DNA of 64,000 nucleotides from Brevibacterium sp. CBA3109. GTDB lineage: Bacteria > Actinomycetota > Actinomycetes > Actinomycetales > Brevibacteriaceae. The stretch covers positions 186,001 to 250,000 of the forward strand of contig NZ_CP158281.1 in NCBI RefSeq assembly GCF_040256645.1. The letters run 5' to 3'. A program made the position numbers and the translations under genes. Below the pieces are notes generated by a model. That model saw nothing but the letters and a program-made list of their open reading frames with translations, was not told where the DNA came from and searched no databases. Below, piece by piece: positions 8,553 through 17,174 of the stretch; position 1 is the stretch's first letter, and the number at the start of each line of letters is the position of its first letter.

Positions 8553-11222
8553 ATGAGTCAAGAGTCCTCGCCGGTCGAAATCGTCTTCAACAGGTTTCTT
8601 CAGATGATGTCGCGTGAAGACGCGCTTAAGAAGACAAAAGTATCGCTCGAGGCTCTTCCTGGTATCGACGAAGCTCTCCACGAATTGGAGCGTGAGCATG
8701 AACAGCAGGTTCTGACACGGACAAAACTGACCGAGATCGGCACGGCAAGGAAGAAGGACCTTCGAGAACTGGGATGGTATTCCGGCGTGGCAACGGACGG
8801 CGTTTGGGGCGCTCTTCGCGAACGGATGGCGAATGGTGGGCTGTCCGGAGCGCTTGACTCGATCGACCGGTCAACCGAGGAGATAGTCGCTTCACTGGCT
8901 GAGCCCCGAGTCGATGATGACAACAGGCTCGGGCTTGTGATCGGAAATGTCCAGTCTGGAAAGACGGCAAACTATTCGGCAGTCATTGCGAAAGCCCTGG
9001 ACAGCGGTTATAAGTTTGTGCTTGTGCTGTCGGGCGTGCACAACAATCTGCGCCGACAGACGCAGGTGAGGCTCGACACGGACCTTGGAGTGCTGGAAAA
9101 TCGTCAAGCATGGTATCGGCTCACGGACTCTGAAGGTGACTTCGGTGATGCGCACACGGGAAATGCGAGCTCTATCGTGGCTAACCACGGTCGAATCCTC
9201 GCCGTTGTGAAGAAGAACAGTCATCGGCTCAAGAAGGTACTGGGGTTCCTTCGAAGCTTGGACTCGGCCACCAAGCGCGACACACCTTTCCTCATCATCG
9301 ACGATGAATCAGATCAAGCGACTCCCGATGCGTCGGCGAAAGTCGGTGACGAACCGACCGCCATCAACCTTCTAATGCGGCAGATTTGGGCTGAAGTCCG
9401 AAACGGTACATATGCAGGGTACACAGCTACTCCGTTTGCCAACGTCTTTATGGACCCGAACGTCCCGAAGGGTGCATTGCCCGAGCTCTATCCGCGGGAT
9501 TTCATCCACGTAATGCCGACTCCTGCGAACTATTTCGGCGCAGAGAGAATCTTCGGTCTTCAGGATGTCGCAGATGAAGAACGTGACGTCGAGCTTCCGG
9601 ATGTGATTCGGGCGATCACCAAAGAAGAGGTCCGAGAGCTGGTGCCGAGCGGAAACAAGGTTGAGGGCTTCCAGCCGCGCGTCACCAAATCTCTTGGAGA
9701 GGCGATACGGTGGTTCATAGTTGCATGCGCAGTCCGCCGCATTCGAGGACAGCAGAAGAAGCACTCAACAATGCTGATCCATACTACTCCGCGGACAGAA
9801 CCTCATTTCGCCACTCGAGACGCCATTGAAGAATATCTCGAACCACTTCGCAGGGCTTCGCTCAACGGTGACGTGGAACGGTTCAAAGAGGTGTTCGAAG
9901 TTGAGATCAATAGAGCCGCATCTCTCTATGACGGCGACGGGTTGGCTCCGACCTGGCCTCGAATCAGCGATGAGATTCCGAATGTGCTGCGCTACTTGCG
10001 TACGGTTGTCGACAACGGTCGTGAAGATGACAGCGAACGACTTTCGTATTCGCATGAACCGCAGACTGTGATCGTGATCGGCGGCAGCACATTGTCACGG
10101 GGATTGACGTTGGAAGGCCTTTTCGTCTCTTACTTCACACGGACGTCCAACACCTATGACACCTTGCTTCAGATGGGGCGTTGGTTCGGATATCGAAACG
10201 GCTATGAAGACCTCCAGCGCATCTGGGTAAGCCCGCGCCTCGATAAGGACTACCAGTTCTTGGCAACAGTCGAGTCTGATCTGCGGAGCGAGATCGCTCG
10301 CATGACGCAGGCGGGGATGACCCCGGCGGACATCGGAGTGCGCGTGCGGTTGCATCCGGGGCGTCTGCAGGTGACGAGCTCAGCCAAACAGAAGCACGCG
10401 TTGGAAGCAGAAGTCGATTTCGAAGGCTTCAGGTTGCAGACCACACAGTTCGACTTCTCAAGACGTGAGCAAGCACTCAAGAACGTGCAATCGACTGAAA
10501 CACTTCTGCAACGTCTTCAACCATTCCGGTCATCGGCGGTGCCGACGCTGTTTGAAGACGTTCCTCTCGAGGAACTCGAAACATTCTTCACGGAGTTTGA
10601 GGTCCACGAGAACAACCAGGGTGTCTTCTTCGATGCAATCAAATGGTCGAGCGAGAAGCTACCCGAAAAGCGGTGGAATGTCGTCGTGCCAAGTGAGGGT
10701 AAGGGCGCTGACGGACTGAACGTTGCGGGCACAAAGGTCGGGTCGATCCGACGTTCGCCGATCGAGAGAGATTTGGAGGAGCTGCGGGAATCAGAATCGA
10801 TCAATATCCGGGCGTTGATGTCTGGGAAGGATGTCATCCTCGATCTGCGCCTTCAAAACAAATTGCCGCTCAATAAGACACTTTCGCAGCTGAATAATGA
10901 AGCTCAATACAACTGGCGAAAGCACAGGGACGGTGGAAATGGCCGCGGGCTGCTCATTCTGTATCCGATCAGTCGGTTGTCGACTGCAACTTCGGAAGGC
11001 AGAATGTCGATGGACTCTGCGTTGAGAGTCATTCACCCGTCGCTTGTGGCTCCGGGACTTCCCCCACTGATCGGCATGGCTGTCGTCGCGCCATTCGATT
11101 CTGATAATCGTCTCAAAACCAAAGGCAGTACTATCGCGGTGCGTCCTGTCTTCGATGACGCCGAAGATATTGACGAACCTCTTGTGGAAGATACAGAACG
11201 AGACTTTCAAGGCGACGCATGA
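8553..11222 (+). CDS. Z1-domain helicase-like ATPase (DEAD-Z1; Mza system subunit)
   Basis: An 889-residue protein. GNVQSGKT near residue 130 is a Walker A loop and LIIDDESDQA near 246 a Walker B/DEAD-like motif. The following GYTATPFAN and, much later, GGSTLSRGLTLEGL and QMGRWFGYR give the second helicase-like lobe known as the Z1 domain. The H subunit of the CglI restriction enzyme of Corynebacterium glutamicum is a described DEAD-Z1 motor, so ATP-driven movement on DNA is the expected role. The frame is open to GTG 8517, but ATG 8553 has AGGAG five bases before it. Its stop overlaps the start of the next gene (ATGA). It has no nuclease motif of its own; the next gene probably supplies one. 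Confidence 0.88.
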   Translation: MSQESSPVEIVFNRFLQMMSREDALKKTKVSLEALPGIDEALHELEREHEQQVLTRTKLTEIGTARKKDLRELGWYSGVATDGVWGALRERMANGGLSGALDSIDRSTEEIVASLAEPRVDDDNRLGLVIGNVQSGKTANYSAVIAKALDSGYKFVLVLSGVHNNLRRQTQVRLDTDLGVLENRQAWYRLTDSEGDFGDAHTGNASSIVANHGRILAVVKKNSHRLKKVLGFLRSLDSATKRDTPFLIIDDESDQATPDASAKVGDEPTAINLLMRQIWAEVRNGTYAGYTATPFANVFMDPNVPKGALPELYPRDFIHVMPTPANYFGAERIFGLQDVADEERDVELPDVIRAITKEEVRELVPSGNKVEGFQPRVTKSLGEAIRWFIVACAVRRIRGQQKKHSTMLIHTTPRTEPHFATRDAIEEYLEPLRRASLNGDVERFKEVFEVEINRAASLYDGDGLAPTWPRISDEIPNVLRYLRTVVDNGREDDSERLSYSHEPQTVIVIGGSTLSRGLTLEGLFVSYFTRTSNTYDTLLQMGRWFGYRNGYEDLQRIWVSPRLDKDYQFLATVESDLRSEIARMTQAGMTPADIGVRVRLHPGRLQVTSSAKQKHALEAEVDFEGFRLQTTQFDFSRREQALKNVQSTETLLQRLQPFRSSAVPTLFEDVPLEELETFFTEFEVHENNQGVFFDAIKWSSEKLPEKRWNVVVPSEGKGADGLNVAGTKVGSIRRSPIERDLEELRESESINIRALMSGKDVILDLRLQNKLPLNKTLSQLNNEAQYNWRKHRDGGNGRGLLILYPISRLSTATSEGRMSMDSALRVIHPSLVAPGLPPLIGMAVVAPFDSDNRLKTKGSTIAVRPVFDDAEDIDEPLVEDTERDFQGDA

Positions 11223-12205
11223 GTTCAACTAAAGAGGTCTTCCACGCCGCGATTCGCGACGGATCAGCGTTAGTGGTCGGCGAAGCGTCGGTGTTAGTTG
11301 CAGATTCGAATGGTGCGCGACGCACCTGGCTTGGGTATCAGGAGGGGGAGTTTGCGGCCGCCTATTTCTCCACGGACAGCGAGCGCGACATCAGCTTCTC
11401 AGTCAGTCAGGTGATCAGCGTGCAGAGCGTTGATATCCGCGACGAGGCGGCAGGCAGCCGCTCTCGAGCTTTGAAAGTCGTATGCCATGAACCACGATTA
11501 GATGAGGTCTTCTTCGTGTTCATTGATGAAGTGCGCTCAGCGCTCGACGGAGAAGCGGAAGTGATTGATGTAGTCAATTCAGCCGCTTCAGACTGGCGTC
11601 GTCTGCTCCACGTCGCAATGACAGAGCTATCCGAGGCAGCCGCAGCAGGCATCTACGGTGAGCTTCGCTTCCTCGAAGGCACCATCGAGAAGCTCGGCCC
11701 CTCGGCGATAGGATTGTGGCAACGGACTGCTCAGGATATTCAAGATTTCATAGGTGATTCCGCGCGAATCGAAGTGAAAACTTCCGCTTTCCAAGACCGG
11801 TCTGCTGTTACGGTCCACGGGCTACGTCAGTTAGAACCGCCCGCTACCGGATCATTGACACTGGCAGTAGCCGAAGTCCAACGACACGGGACCGACTCGA
11901 TCGAACACGTGGTCGAACGGCTTAGACAGTTGGGCACAGATCATAAAATTCTGACTGAAAAGCTACGCGATGCCGGATATGTCGAAGGTATGCCTGGAGC
12001 CGATCAGTTCACATTCAATTTGCTGTCATGGCGATATTGGGAAATAGATCAACTTTCCCCGGTGCTGAACCGGTCAGCGTTGCACGAGCAAGTGGCTGAC
12101 GCAGTTTCCTCACTTTCCTATTCGCTGAATCTCGGGTCGCTGGGGGAGTCGTCAACTGTCTTCGATTTCAATCGACTTTCCCCAGAGGAGACGAAGACGA
12201 TATGA
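11219..12205 (+). CDS. PD-(D/E)XK motif protein, DUF4420 family (Mza system subunit)
   Basis: A 328-residue protein recognisable as DUF4420 (PF14390): GIYGELRFLE, a central LWQRTAQDIQDFIGDSARIEVKTS-type block split here as LWQR, DIQDFIGD and RIEVKTS (residues about 170-189), then a strand with AVAEVQR. The Asp and the Glu-X-Lys fit a PD-(D/E)XK nuclease core. It is translationally coupled to the Z1 gene before it and the GHKL ATPase after it through four-base ATGA overlaps, so the three products are probably made in fixed ratio and form a complex. DUF4420 genes accompany Z1 genes in the systems called Mza. Nuclease activity is predicted, not shown. Confidence 0.82.
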   Translation: MSSTKEVFHAAIRDGSALVVGEASVLVADSNGARRTWLGYQEGEFAAAYFSTDSERDISFSVSQVISVQSVDIRDEAAGSRSRALKVVCHEPRLDEVFFVFIDEVRSALDGEAEVIDVVNSAASDWRRLLHVAMTELSEAAAAGIYGELRFLEGTIEKLGPSAIGLWQRTAQDIQDFIGDSARIEVKTSAFQDRSAVTVHGLRQLEPPATGSLTLAVAEVQRHGTDSIEHVVERLRQLGTDHKILTEKLRDAGYVEGMPGADQFTFNLLSWRYWEIDQLSPVLNRSALHEQVADAVSSLSYSLNLGSLGESSTVFDFNRLSPEETKTI

Positions 12206-14133
12206 CGCTCTCTGCACTTAGGCGGTATTCAAAGCCAAGAGGCGCTGGGGACCAGACGAGCGGAGGCCGCGGTAAGCTGCTTCGGCCGACCAGTGCGCTT
12301 TCACGGTTGGAGCTTCTCGTGAGGGAGACCCTCCAGAACTCATGGGATGCCCGAGATGACGACTGGACTCCTGCTTACGGAGTGAGGGTCTATCGGATGG
12401 ACCATGAGGTCAAACAGGTTCTCCGTGAGAACGTCTTCACCGACCTTCCTGATTCGCTTTCTGAGCTTACCGACTGTCTTCGGTCTCCTGACGTCCACGC
12501 GATCGAGATCTTCGATCGTGGCACGGTAGGACTGAACGGACCATTTCGTGCGTCCGAAGTCGCGCAAGATGGCGAAAAGAACAACTTCAACTCGTTCGTC
12601 TTTGACATCGGTTCGACAAAATCATCGGGGCGGTCCGGAGGGACATTCGGATTCGGCAAGACTGCAAGCTTTGAAGTTTCGAATGCGCACAGCGTCGTCT
12701 ACTGGTCACGCTGTCTCACACAGAATGATGAAGTCGAGCATCGACTCATCGCATGTGCCTTGCATGACGAGTATGAGGAAGGCAATGCAAGATTCACAGG
12801 CGCACACTGGTGGGGTGACCCAGACGACGATGACATCGTCCCGCTCCGCGGAGAAGCCGCGGCAGCAATGGGCGAAGAGATATTTCGAACGCATTTCGGC
12901 GATACCGAGGAAGGTGAGCCGGAAACAGGGACATCAATTCTTATACTTGATCCGGTAATTACCGTCGGAATCGAAGACGACCTTGATGCACGCGTGCCAG
13001 TTCGCACTGACGAACACTCGGAGGTACTCATCCAGCAGGTTTCGGATGCAGTGGCGCATAGCGCCTGGGCGAAAGTCGTTCCCACCGGTGAAGAGTCGCG
13101 GCCGATGATCATCGAGCTCTACGAAAACCGTACTGAGAAGCCCGTAGTCGATCTGGCTCTATCTCAATACGGCCATTTCGCGGCAGGTCTCAATTCCATT
13201 CGGCGACTGCAGGGGCAATTGGAAGAAGACTACTCAGTACCCCTGCCTATCGGCACTGTGCGATCGCAAAGTTTTCCAATCACCCTGAGCCCTCGAGGGG
13301 CGATGCGATCAAAGAAGGAAGAGTTGTTCGGCAAACGGACAGATAATACGATCGGTCACCTCTTTCTCATCGAAAGCGCAGAATTGGATACACAGGGCGA
13401 GAGCAACGTGCCGAAAAATGCGATCTGTATGATGCGGTCCGAAGCTGAGTTAGTGGTGAACTATAACCCCGTCGTTGAGACAGAGGGCGGGGTTCTGCAA
13501 TGGCATGGGGTTTTCAAACCAACTCCCGAATGCGATGGACATTTCTCAGCCTCAGAACCACCGACTCACGACAGGTGGACTCCTGATGCCGCGGACAGCG
13601 AGGCATCACGATATGTAGTCCGACGTGCGCTGGAGCTGATTCGCGCGAAGACGAAGTCGTTCCTGAGCGAAAACAAGGCGCAATCGAAGGACCAAGAGCA
13701 GTCGGTCAGGAAAGTCGCACTTGGTCTTCGAAGTTTTGTTCCGTTGGGCCTACCACCTGACGATGACACGGTCCGTGAATCGCCGCGACGGAGAGCGCGG
13801 CAGTCCGGAGGATCGAGACGGGGCGGAGAATCCGAAGCTGCAATCGTCCATTCGACACCGCTGCCGAACGGAGGAGGCCAGGTCATTGACGTACTTCCTA
13901 CCAACGTGGAGGGACGACCTGTAGTCCTCACAGCTGAGATATTCGCGATCACGTCGGACGGACGGTTGGCTCTTGACGAAGACGAAATGACCGTCACTTG
14001 GCGATCCGGAGGCAGGCTTCTGGAAGTCGGCACAGAATGCGTTGTGGTCTCGGGAAAGGCGGTGCAATTGCGATTGGACACTCGGACTCCGGCCGCAATT
14101 GAGATTTCGATCAAAGCCGAGGCAGAATCATGA
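12202..14133 (+). CDS. GHKL-type ATPase, MutL-like (Mza system subunit)
   Basis: A 643-residue protein whose N-terminal third has the Bergerat ATP-binding motifs. ELLVRETLQNSWDAR (about residues 36-50) is the N box, EIFDRGTVG near 105 is motif G1, and GGTFGFGKTASF near 146-157 is the glycine-rich lid (G2). This is the fold of MutL, Hsp90 and MORC proteins, which dimerise on ATP binding and can clamp around DNA. The C-terminal half, from about residue 430, is unfamiliar and includes a basic stretch RRRARQSGGSRRGG near residues 530-545. It shares ATGA overlaps with the genes before and after. It probably is the clamp-like ATPase of the complex; the role is inferred from the family. Confidence 0.82.
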   Translation: MTLSALRRYSKPRGAGDQTSGGRGKLLRPTSALSRLELLVRETLQNSWDARDDDWTPAYGVRVYRMDHEVKQVLRENVFTDLPDSLSELTDCLRSPDVHAIEIFDRGTVGLNGPFRASEVAQDGEKNNFNSFVFDIGSTKSSGRSGGTFGFGKTASFEVSNAHSVVYWSRCLTQNDEVEHRLIACALHDEYEEGNARFTGAHWWGDPDDDDIVPLRGEAAAAMGEEIFRTHFGDTEEGEPETGTSILILDPVITVGIEDDLDARVPVRTDEHSEVLIQQVSDAVAHSAWAKVVPTGEESRPMIIELYENRTEKPVVDLALSQYGHFAAGLNSIRRLQGQLEEDYSVPLPIGTVRSQSFPITLSPRGAMRSKKEELFGKRTDNTIGHLFLIESAELDTQGESNVPKNAICMMRSEAELVVNYNPVVETEGGVLQWHGVFKPTPECDGHFSASEPPTHDRWTPDAADSEASRYVVRRALELIRAKTKSFLSENKAQSKDQEQSVRKVALGLRSFVPLGLPPDDDTVRESPRRRARQSGGSRRGGESEAAIVHSTPLPNGGGQVIDVLPTNVEGRPVVLTAEIFAITSDGRLALDEDEMTVTWRSGGRLLEVGTECVVVSGKAVQLRLDTRTPAAIEISIKAEAES

Positions 14134-15002
14134 CCAGACAGCGGCTATTCCCTTATCCTCGCTTGGCGGCAGGCGACCTCAGCTGGGGAATCTGGAACAT
14201 ACGGCTCAACGGAGCTCAGACCTCGGAGTCTGAGATTTCGGGCGATTGGGACTCCAATGCGGAGCTCTCTCTCGGAATCTCTGTTCGCGCAAGCACCGAT
14301 CGGCTGAACAGTCTTGCAGTGCGAAACCCCAAGCTGGTTTTGACTGTCAACTGCCCGAGCACAGCCTTTTCAGTGTCTAGAGACGCTCAACTTCAACTTG
14401 GGAAATCTTCGATGACGGCAGAGGCAGAGCTGCGAATAGACGGAAATGTCGTTTCCCAGGTCCTTACTGTGCGAACCGAGCTCATCGGCGAGGACAATTC
14501 GCAACCTTGGCTCCGCAGACGAATTGTCGCGGAAGGGCCGACCTTGAGGGTGCCTCTCGATGCTGAACTAGATGGATTCCCTACCTCGAGCTACTCCTTC
14601 GACAAAGAAGGAATGCCCGAGGCCCCGTGGCGGCTTGTCGTATCCGCTGACGAGTTGGAAGCGCCGTTCGCTCACTCGGTTCGTCTTGAGCTGAACGAAG
14701 ATTTCGCTCCTGTTCGCAAGCTGATCGGAGGAAATCCTGAGCTGTATGTCGTCCGTGAGCTCGATGCCACGATTGTGCGAGTTCTGATTGCATCTGCCGC
14801 GCGTCTGTCTTCGACAGATGCGCGGGATAAAACTCTCGAAGAAGTCGCCGCTGAATACCCGGATTCCATCGCAGCCGCGGCACAGCGGGCTTCTGAACAA
14901 TATCTGCAGATGTCCCTGTCTGCCGCGATCAAATCATATCGACTTACGCCGGATAAACACGACTATGAAGTTGCTGTTGGAACCAATCTGTTGAAGGACT
15001 GA
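14130..15002 (+). CDS. Hypothetical protein of the Z1/DUF4420/GHKL operon
   Basis: A 290-residue protein I do not recognise. It is rich in beta-prone segments in the first 200 residues and has no obvious nuclease, ATPase or membrane motif. A helical C-terminus follows from about residue 210, with an alanine-rich stretch. It is coupled to the GHKL ATPase by an ATGA overlap and followed after two bases by the next gene, so it is part of the same machine. The Mza systems, as I recall them, contain a hypothetical subunit at a comparable place (MzaD), and this could be its counterpart. Confidence 0.7.
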   Translation: MTRQRLFPYPRLAAGDLSWGIWNIRLNGAQTSESEISGDWDSNAELSLGISVRASTDRLNSLAVRNPKLVLTVNCPSTAFSVSRDAQLQLGKSSMTAEAELRIDGNVVSQVLTVRTELIGEDNSQPWLRRRIVAEGPTLRVPLDAELDGFPTSSYSFDKEGMPEAPWRLVVSADELEAPFAHSVRLELNEDFAPVRKLIGGNPELYVVRELDATIVRVLIASAARLSSTDARDKTLEEVAAEYPDSIAAAAQRASEQYLQMSLSAAIKSYRLTPDKHDYEVAVGTNLLKD

Positions 15003-15004
15003 CA

Positions 15005-15778
15005 ATGAAAGGCAATGTGCTCTACCCCCGAGTAGATGCCAAAGAGATACACCGTATTCAACGCGGGTTCGTCCTGAGCTTCGACAGCGGAGTTGAATTC
15101 AGCGACGTCGCCTTTGATGCCGCGCTGAACGGTCCGCGAGCCTTTCCCCCGACCGGAGGGGCACGAATGGGAGAAGCAGAACTGCGAGGCCTGCGCCAAG
15201 CATGCATTGACTCGTTAAATCAGTCTTCCAACTACTCCGGTCTGCCTGGTACTACAGCCTTTGACATCGCAATCGGCAGGACTCTGTTTCATGCTGGTAG
15301 GCAATCGATAGGAGAATTCGGCGACCCTCATGTATGGGATTTCCTGACGCTGATTCTGCTTCCGGATCTTGCGGCCAAGCGATTGGCGATGGGAACCGCA
15401 TCAACAGTCGGAGGACAGTCGTTTCAAAAACGAGTTACCGGTGGAGACAGACGACATGTCTTTCAGCGTCTCTGGAAAAGGTGGCTCATATTCGGACCTG
15501 AGATCGCCGAAGGCGGGAAACTCACAGAGGACGACTACGGTGTGACAATTGAACGGCTTATCACCAATCGCCCTCGAATTGCTCAAGCGGTTGCCGGTGC
15601 GATCATAGGATCGAAGTATTCCGGATCCGAACGACGTGACTATTCTCGAATCTTCATGCGTAAGCTTCAGCAGACTTCAGGGTTGGTGCAGATACCTGAG
15701 GACGATGACTCGTATCTACAAGATGTTATAGACGCGATACATCGGCAAACGATCGAATCCATTGATCGAGAAAAGTGA
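15005..15778 (+). CDS. Conserved defence-operon protein, possibly DUF6339-like
   Basis: A 257-residue protein that starts two bases after the previous stop. It has a conserved-looking block, ARMGEAELRGLRQAC followed by FDIAIGRTLF and DPHVWDFLTLILLPDLA. A basic region (RVTGGDRRHVFQRLWKRW) follows, then a helical tail. I associate this layout with small DUF6339-type proteins found with Z1 and DUF4420 genes, but that is memory and not proof. No catalytic motif is clear. It occupies the place where Mza systems are said to carry an AIPR gene; it is far shorter than AIPR proteins and does not look like one. Confidence 0.6.
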   Translation: MKGNVLYPRVDAKEIHRIQRGFVLSFDSGVEFSDVAFDAALNGPRAFPPTGGARMGEAELRGLRQACIDSLNQSSNYSGLPGTTAFDIAIGRTLFHAGRQSIGEFGDPHVWDFLTLILLPDLAAKRLAMGTASTVGGQSFQKRVTGGDRRHVFQRLWKRWLIFGPEIAEGGKLTEDDYGVTIERLITNRPRIAQAVAGAIIGSKYSGSERRDYSRIFMRKLQQTSGLVQIPEDDDSYLQDVIDAIHRQTIESIDREK

Positions 15779-15816
15779 AGGGATCTGCGCCCAGCGTCAG
15801 CTAGGAGGCAAACTGC

Positions 15817-16242
15817 ATGGAGGAGTCTTGGGCGTCGTCCGAGCACGCACGGCGCACAATGCAAGCGAACAAGCGGCGGGACACAAAGCCTGAACTTGCC
15901 GTGCGATCAATTCTGCACGCTCGTGGATTGCGGTTCCGCGTAGACTCAGCTCCCTTCAAGGGGGTCAGGACGCGAGCGGACATCGTATTCTCCAAAGCTA
16001 AGATCGCTGTGTTCGTCGATGGATGCTTTTGGCATGGGTGTCCGGAGCATTTCATATCGCCCAAAACGAATGTCAACTATTGGTCGGCGAAGATCACGAA
16101 GAACAGAGACCGTGATGAAAGAGTTGACCGAATCATGTTGGAGGCCGGTTGGGCAGTCATTCATATCTGGGAACATGAGGATCCAGAGTCTGCCGCGGAC
16201 TTAGTCGAGCGATCGTGGAGAAGCAGAACTGGCAGAAACTGA
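15817..16242 (+). CDS. vsr: Very short patch repair (Vsr) endonuclease
   Basis: A 141-residue protein of normal Vsr length. MQANKRRDTKPELAVRSILH is the usual N-terminus, TRADIVF carries the catalytic Asp (residue 55), and FVDGCFWHGCPEH is the family signature with catalytic His and structural Cys residues. It ends with VIHIWEHE. Vsr nicks 5' to the T of a T:G mismatch left when 5-methylcytosine deaminates, and so protects sites methylated by its partner. A strong AGGAGG at 15803-15808 lies eight bases before the ATG. It closes the operon and presumably serves the C5-methyltransferase at the other end of the locus. Confidence 0.93.
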   Translation: MEESWASSEHARRTMQANKRRDTKPELAVRSILHARGLRFRVDSAPFKGVRTRADIVFSKAKIAVFVDGCFWHGCPEHFISPKTNVNYWSAKITKNRDRDERVDRIMLEAGWAVIHIWEHEDPESAADLVERSWRSRTGRN

Positions 16243-16432
16243 ACTTCGCTGACCTGACGTGTGAGTTAGGGGACTGCGCCTCATTCGAGGCCAATTGCTT
16301 ACGCGCATAGGTCGCGACCCAAAATGCGAGAACATGTACTCCTCCGAGACAGAGGTTACTAATCCCGGTGCCATAGTGCACCAATACGAGTGAGCATTCC
16401 TTGGAACTGAGCCATGAGGTAACCAATACCCT

Positions 16433-16681
16433 GTGGTCTGCGATCTGTATGTTAGACAAATACTCACACTGTGGCTGGAGAGAATTCGGTTGGTTGCGGT
16501 CGGTGCTGGTACCTCGGTACTTGCCTATTTGGCAGGGACTCTTCCACGCGATGCTGTGGTAATAGGTGTGAGCTGGGCGTTGTTGACCGTTTTGCTCTTC
16601 GTTCTTGACAAGTTAGTAGCGAGCGGGTCGTTCAGCCCTGAAATTCTCGACGCTGCAGTGGTGGATGTCCACACCACGTAG
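16433..16681 (+). CDS. Possible small membrane protein (uncertain)
   Basis: An 82-residue frame from GTG 16433. Residues about 18-36 and 42-60 are hydrophobic (VGAGTSVLAYLAG and VSWALLTVLLFVL), compatible with two membrane helices. I see no homologue and no strong ribosome-binding site, and the frame lies in a region of IS scars. Small two-helix proteins do occur in defence islands, so I list it, but it may be chance coding. Confidence 0.25.
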   Translation: MVCDLYVRQILTLWLERIRLVAVGAGTSVLAYLAGTLPRDAVVIGVSWALLTVLLFVLDKLVASGSFSPEILDAAVVDVHTT

Positions 16682-16691
16682 GTCTCGACGA

Positions 16692-16793
16692 CTATTCGCC
16701 TGCTATCTGCCCTACCGCCCGGGCATAGTCCTCCTTGACGAGGTTGAAGTGGGTCCATGTCTCCACCGCGGCCACTTCGTCGAGGCCACGCAA
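16692..16793 (-). pseudogene. C-terminal remnant of an unknown gene, cut by the IS3 element
   Basis: Reading leftwards from the IS3 end, the frame contains ETWTHFNLVKEDYARAVGQ and stops at 16692. Composition is more like the GC-rich host or the CBASS side than the preceding operon. The family is not recognised. Its upstream part is not on the other side of the IS, so an IS-associated deletion is likely. Confidence 0.35.
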
Positions 16794-16862
16794 GGGACTG
16801 ATGCAGGGTTAGGTGACATCTAATCTGGCTTGTTTACAGGCAAGCCTGGAAGGATAGACACC

Positions 16863-17174
16863 ATGCCACAGCCCTACCCGAAAGAATTCCGCGACGACGT
16901 CATCCAGGTCGCTTTGAACCGGGACTCGAAGACGACGATCGGACAGATCGCCAAGGACTTCGGGATCCACGAAGGCACCCTGAACAAATGGATCCGCCAA
17001 GCAGAAATCGATGCCGGCAACAAACCCGGCAACACCAGCGACGAGTCCGCCGAACTACGAGAGATGCGTCGGCGCAATCGTCTGCTTGAGCAGGAGAACG
17101 AGGTCCTGCGCCGCGCGGCCGCCTATCTGTCACAGGCGAACCCTGCTGATCAATTGTGCTCTACCCGCTCGTGA
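16863..17174 (+). CDS. IS3-family transposase OrfA (HTH)
   Basis: A 103-residue protein from ATG 16863. KEFRDDVIQVAL and IAKDFGIHEGTLNKWIRQAE form the helix-turn-helix of IS3 OrfA proteins, and a heptad-rich segment near the C-terminus (ELREMRRRNRLLEQENEVLRRA, given here as position about 66-87) is the leucine-zipper-like part. It binds the inverted repeats and, by frameshifting into orfB, forms part of the full transposase. orfB starts inside its 3' end. The upstream extension of the frame to 16830 is not needed. Confidence 0.9.
   Translation: MPQPYPKEFRDDVIQVALNRDSKTTIGQIAKDFGIHEGTLNKWIRQAEIDAGNKPGNTSDESAELREMRRRNRLLEQENEVLRRAAAYLSQANPADQLCSTRS

Larger units (their letters stand above)
16243..16793. 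other. Gap with weak small ORF and a truncated minus-strand gene end
   Basis: About 550 bases between vsr and the IS3 element. A GTG-started frame at 16433-16681 would give an 82-residue product with two hydrophobic stretches, possibly a small membrane protein, but it has no clear ribosome-binding site. On the minus strand, a frame running out of the IS end to a TAG at 16692-16694 encodes about 33 sensible residues (HFNLVKEDYARAVGQ inside). This looks like the C-terminus of an unknown gene cut off by the IS insertion or an associated deletion. Confidence 0.35.

Noticed and set aside
5187..14133. DISARM, BREX or Dnd/Ssp system
   Set aside because: There is a cytosine methylase and a helicase-like protein, but no drmA/drmB, no PglZ or BrxC, and no DndCDE or Ssp genes; Z1, DUF4420 and GHKL together fit the Mza type better.
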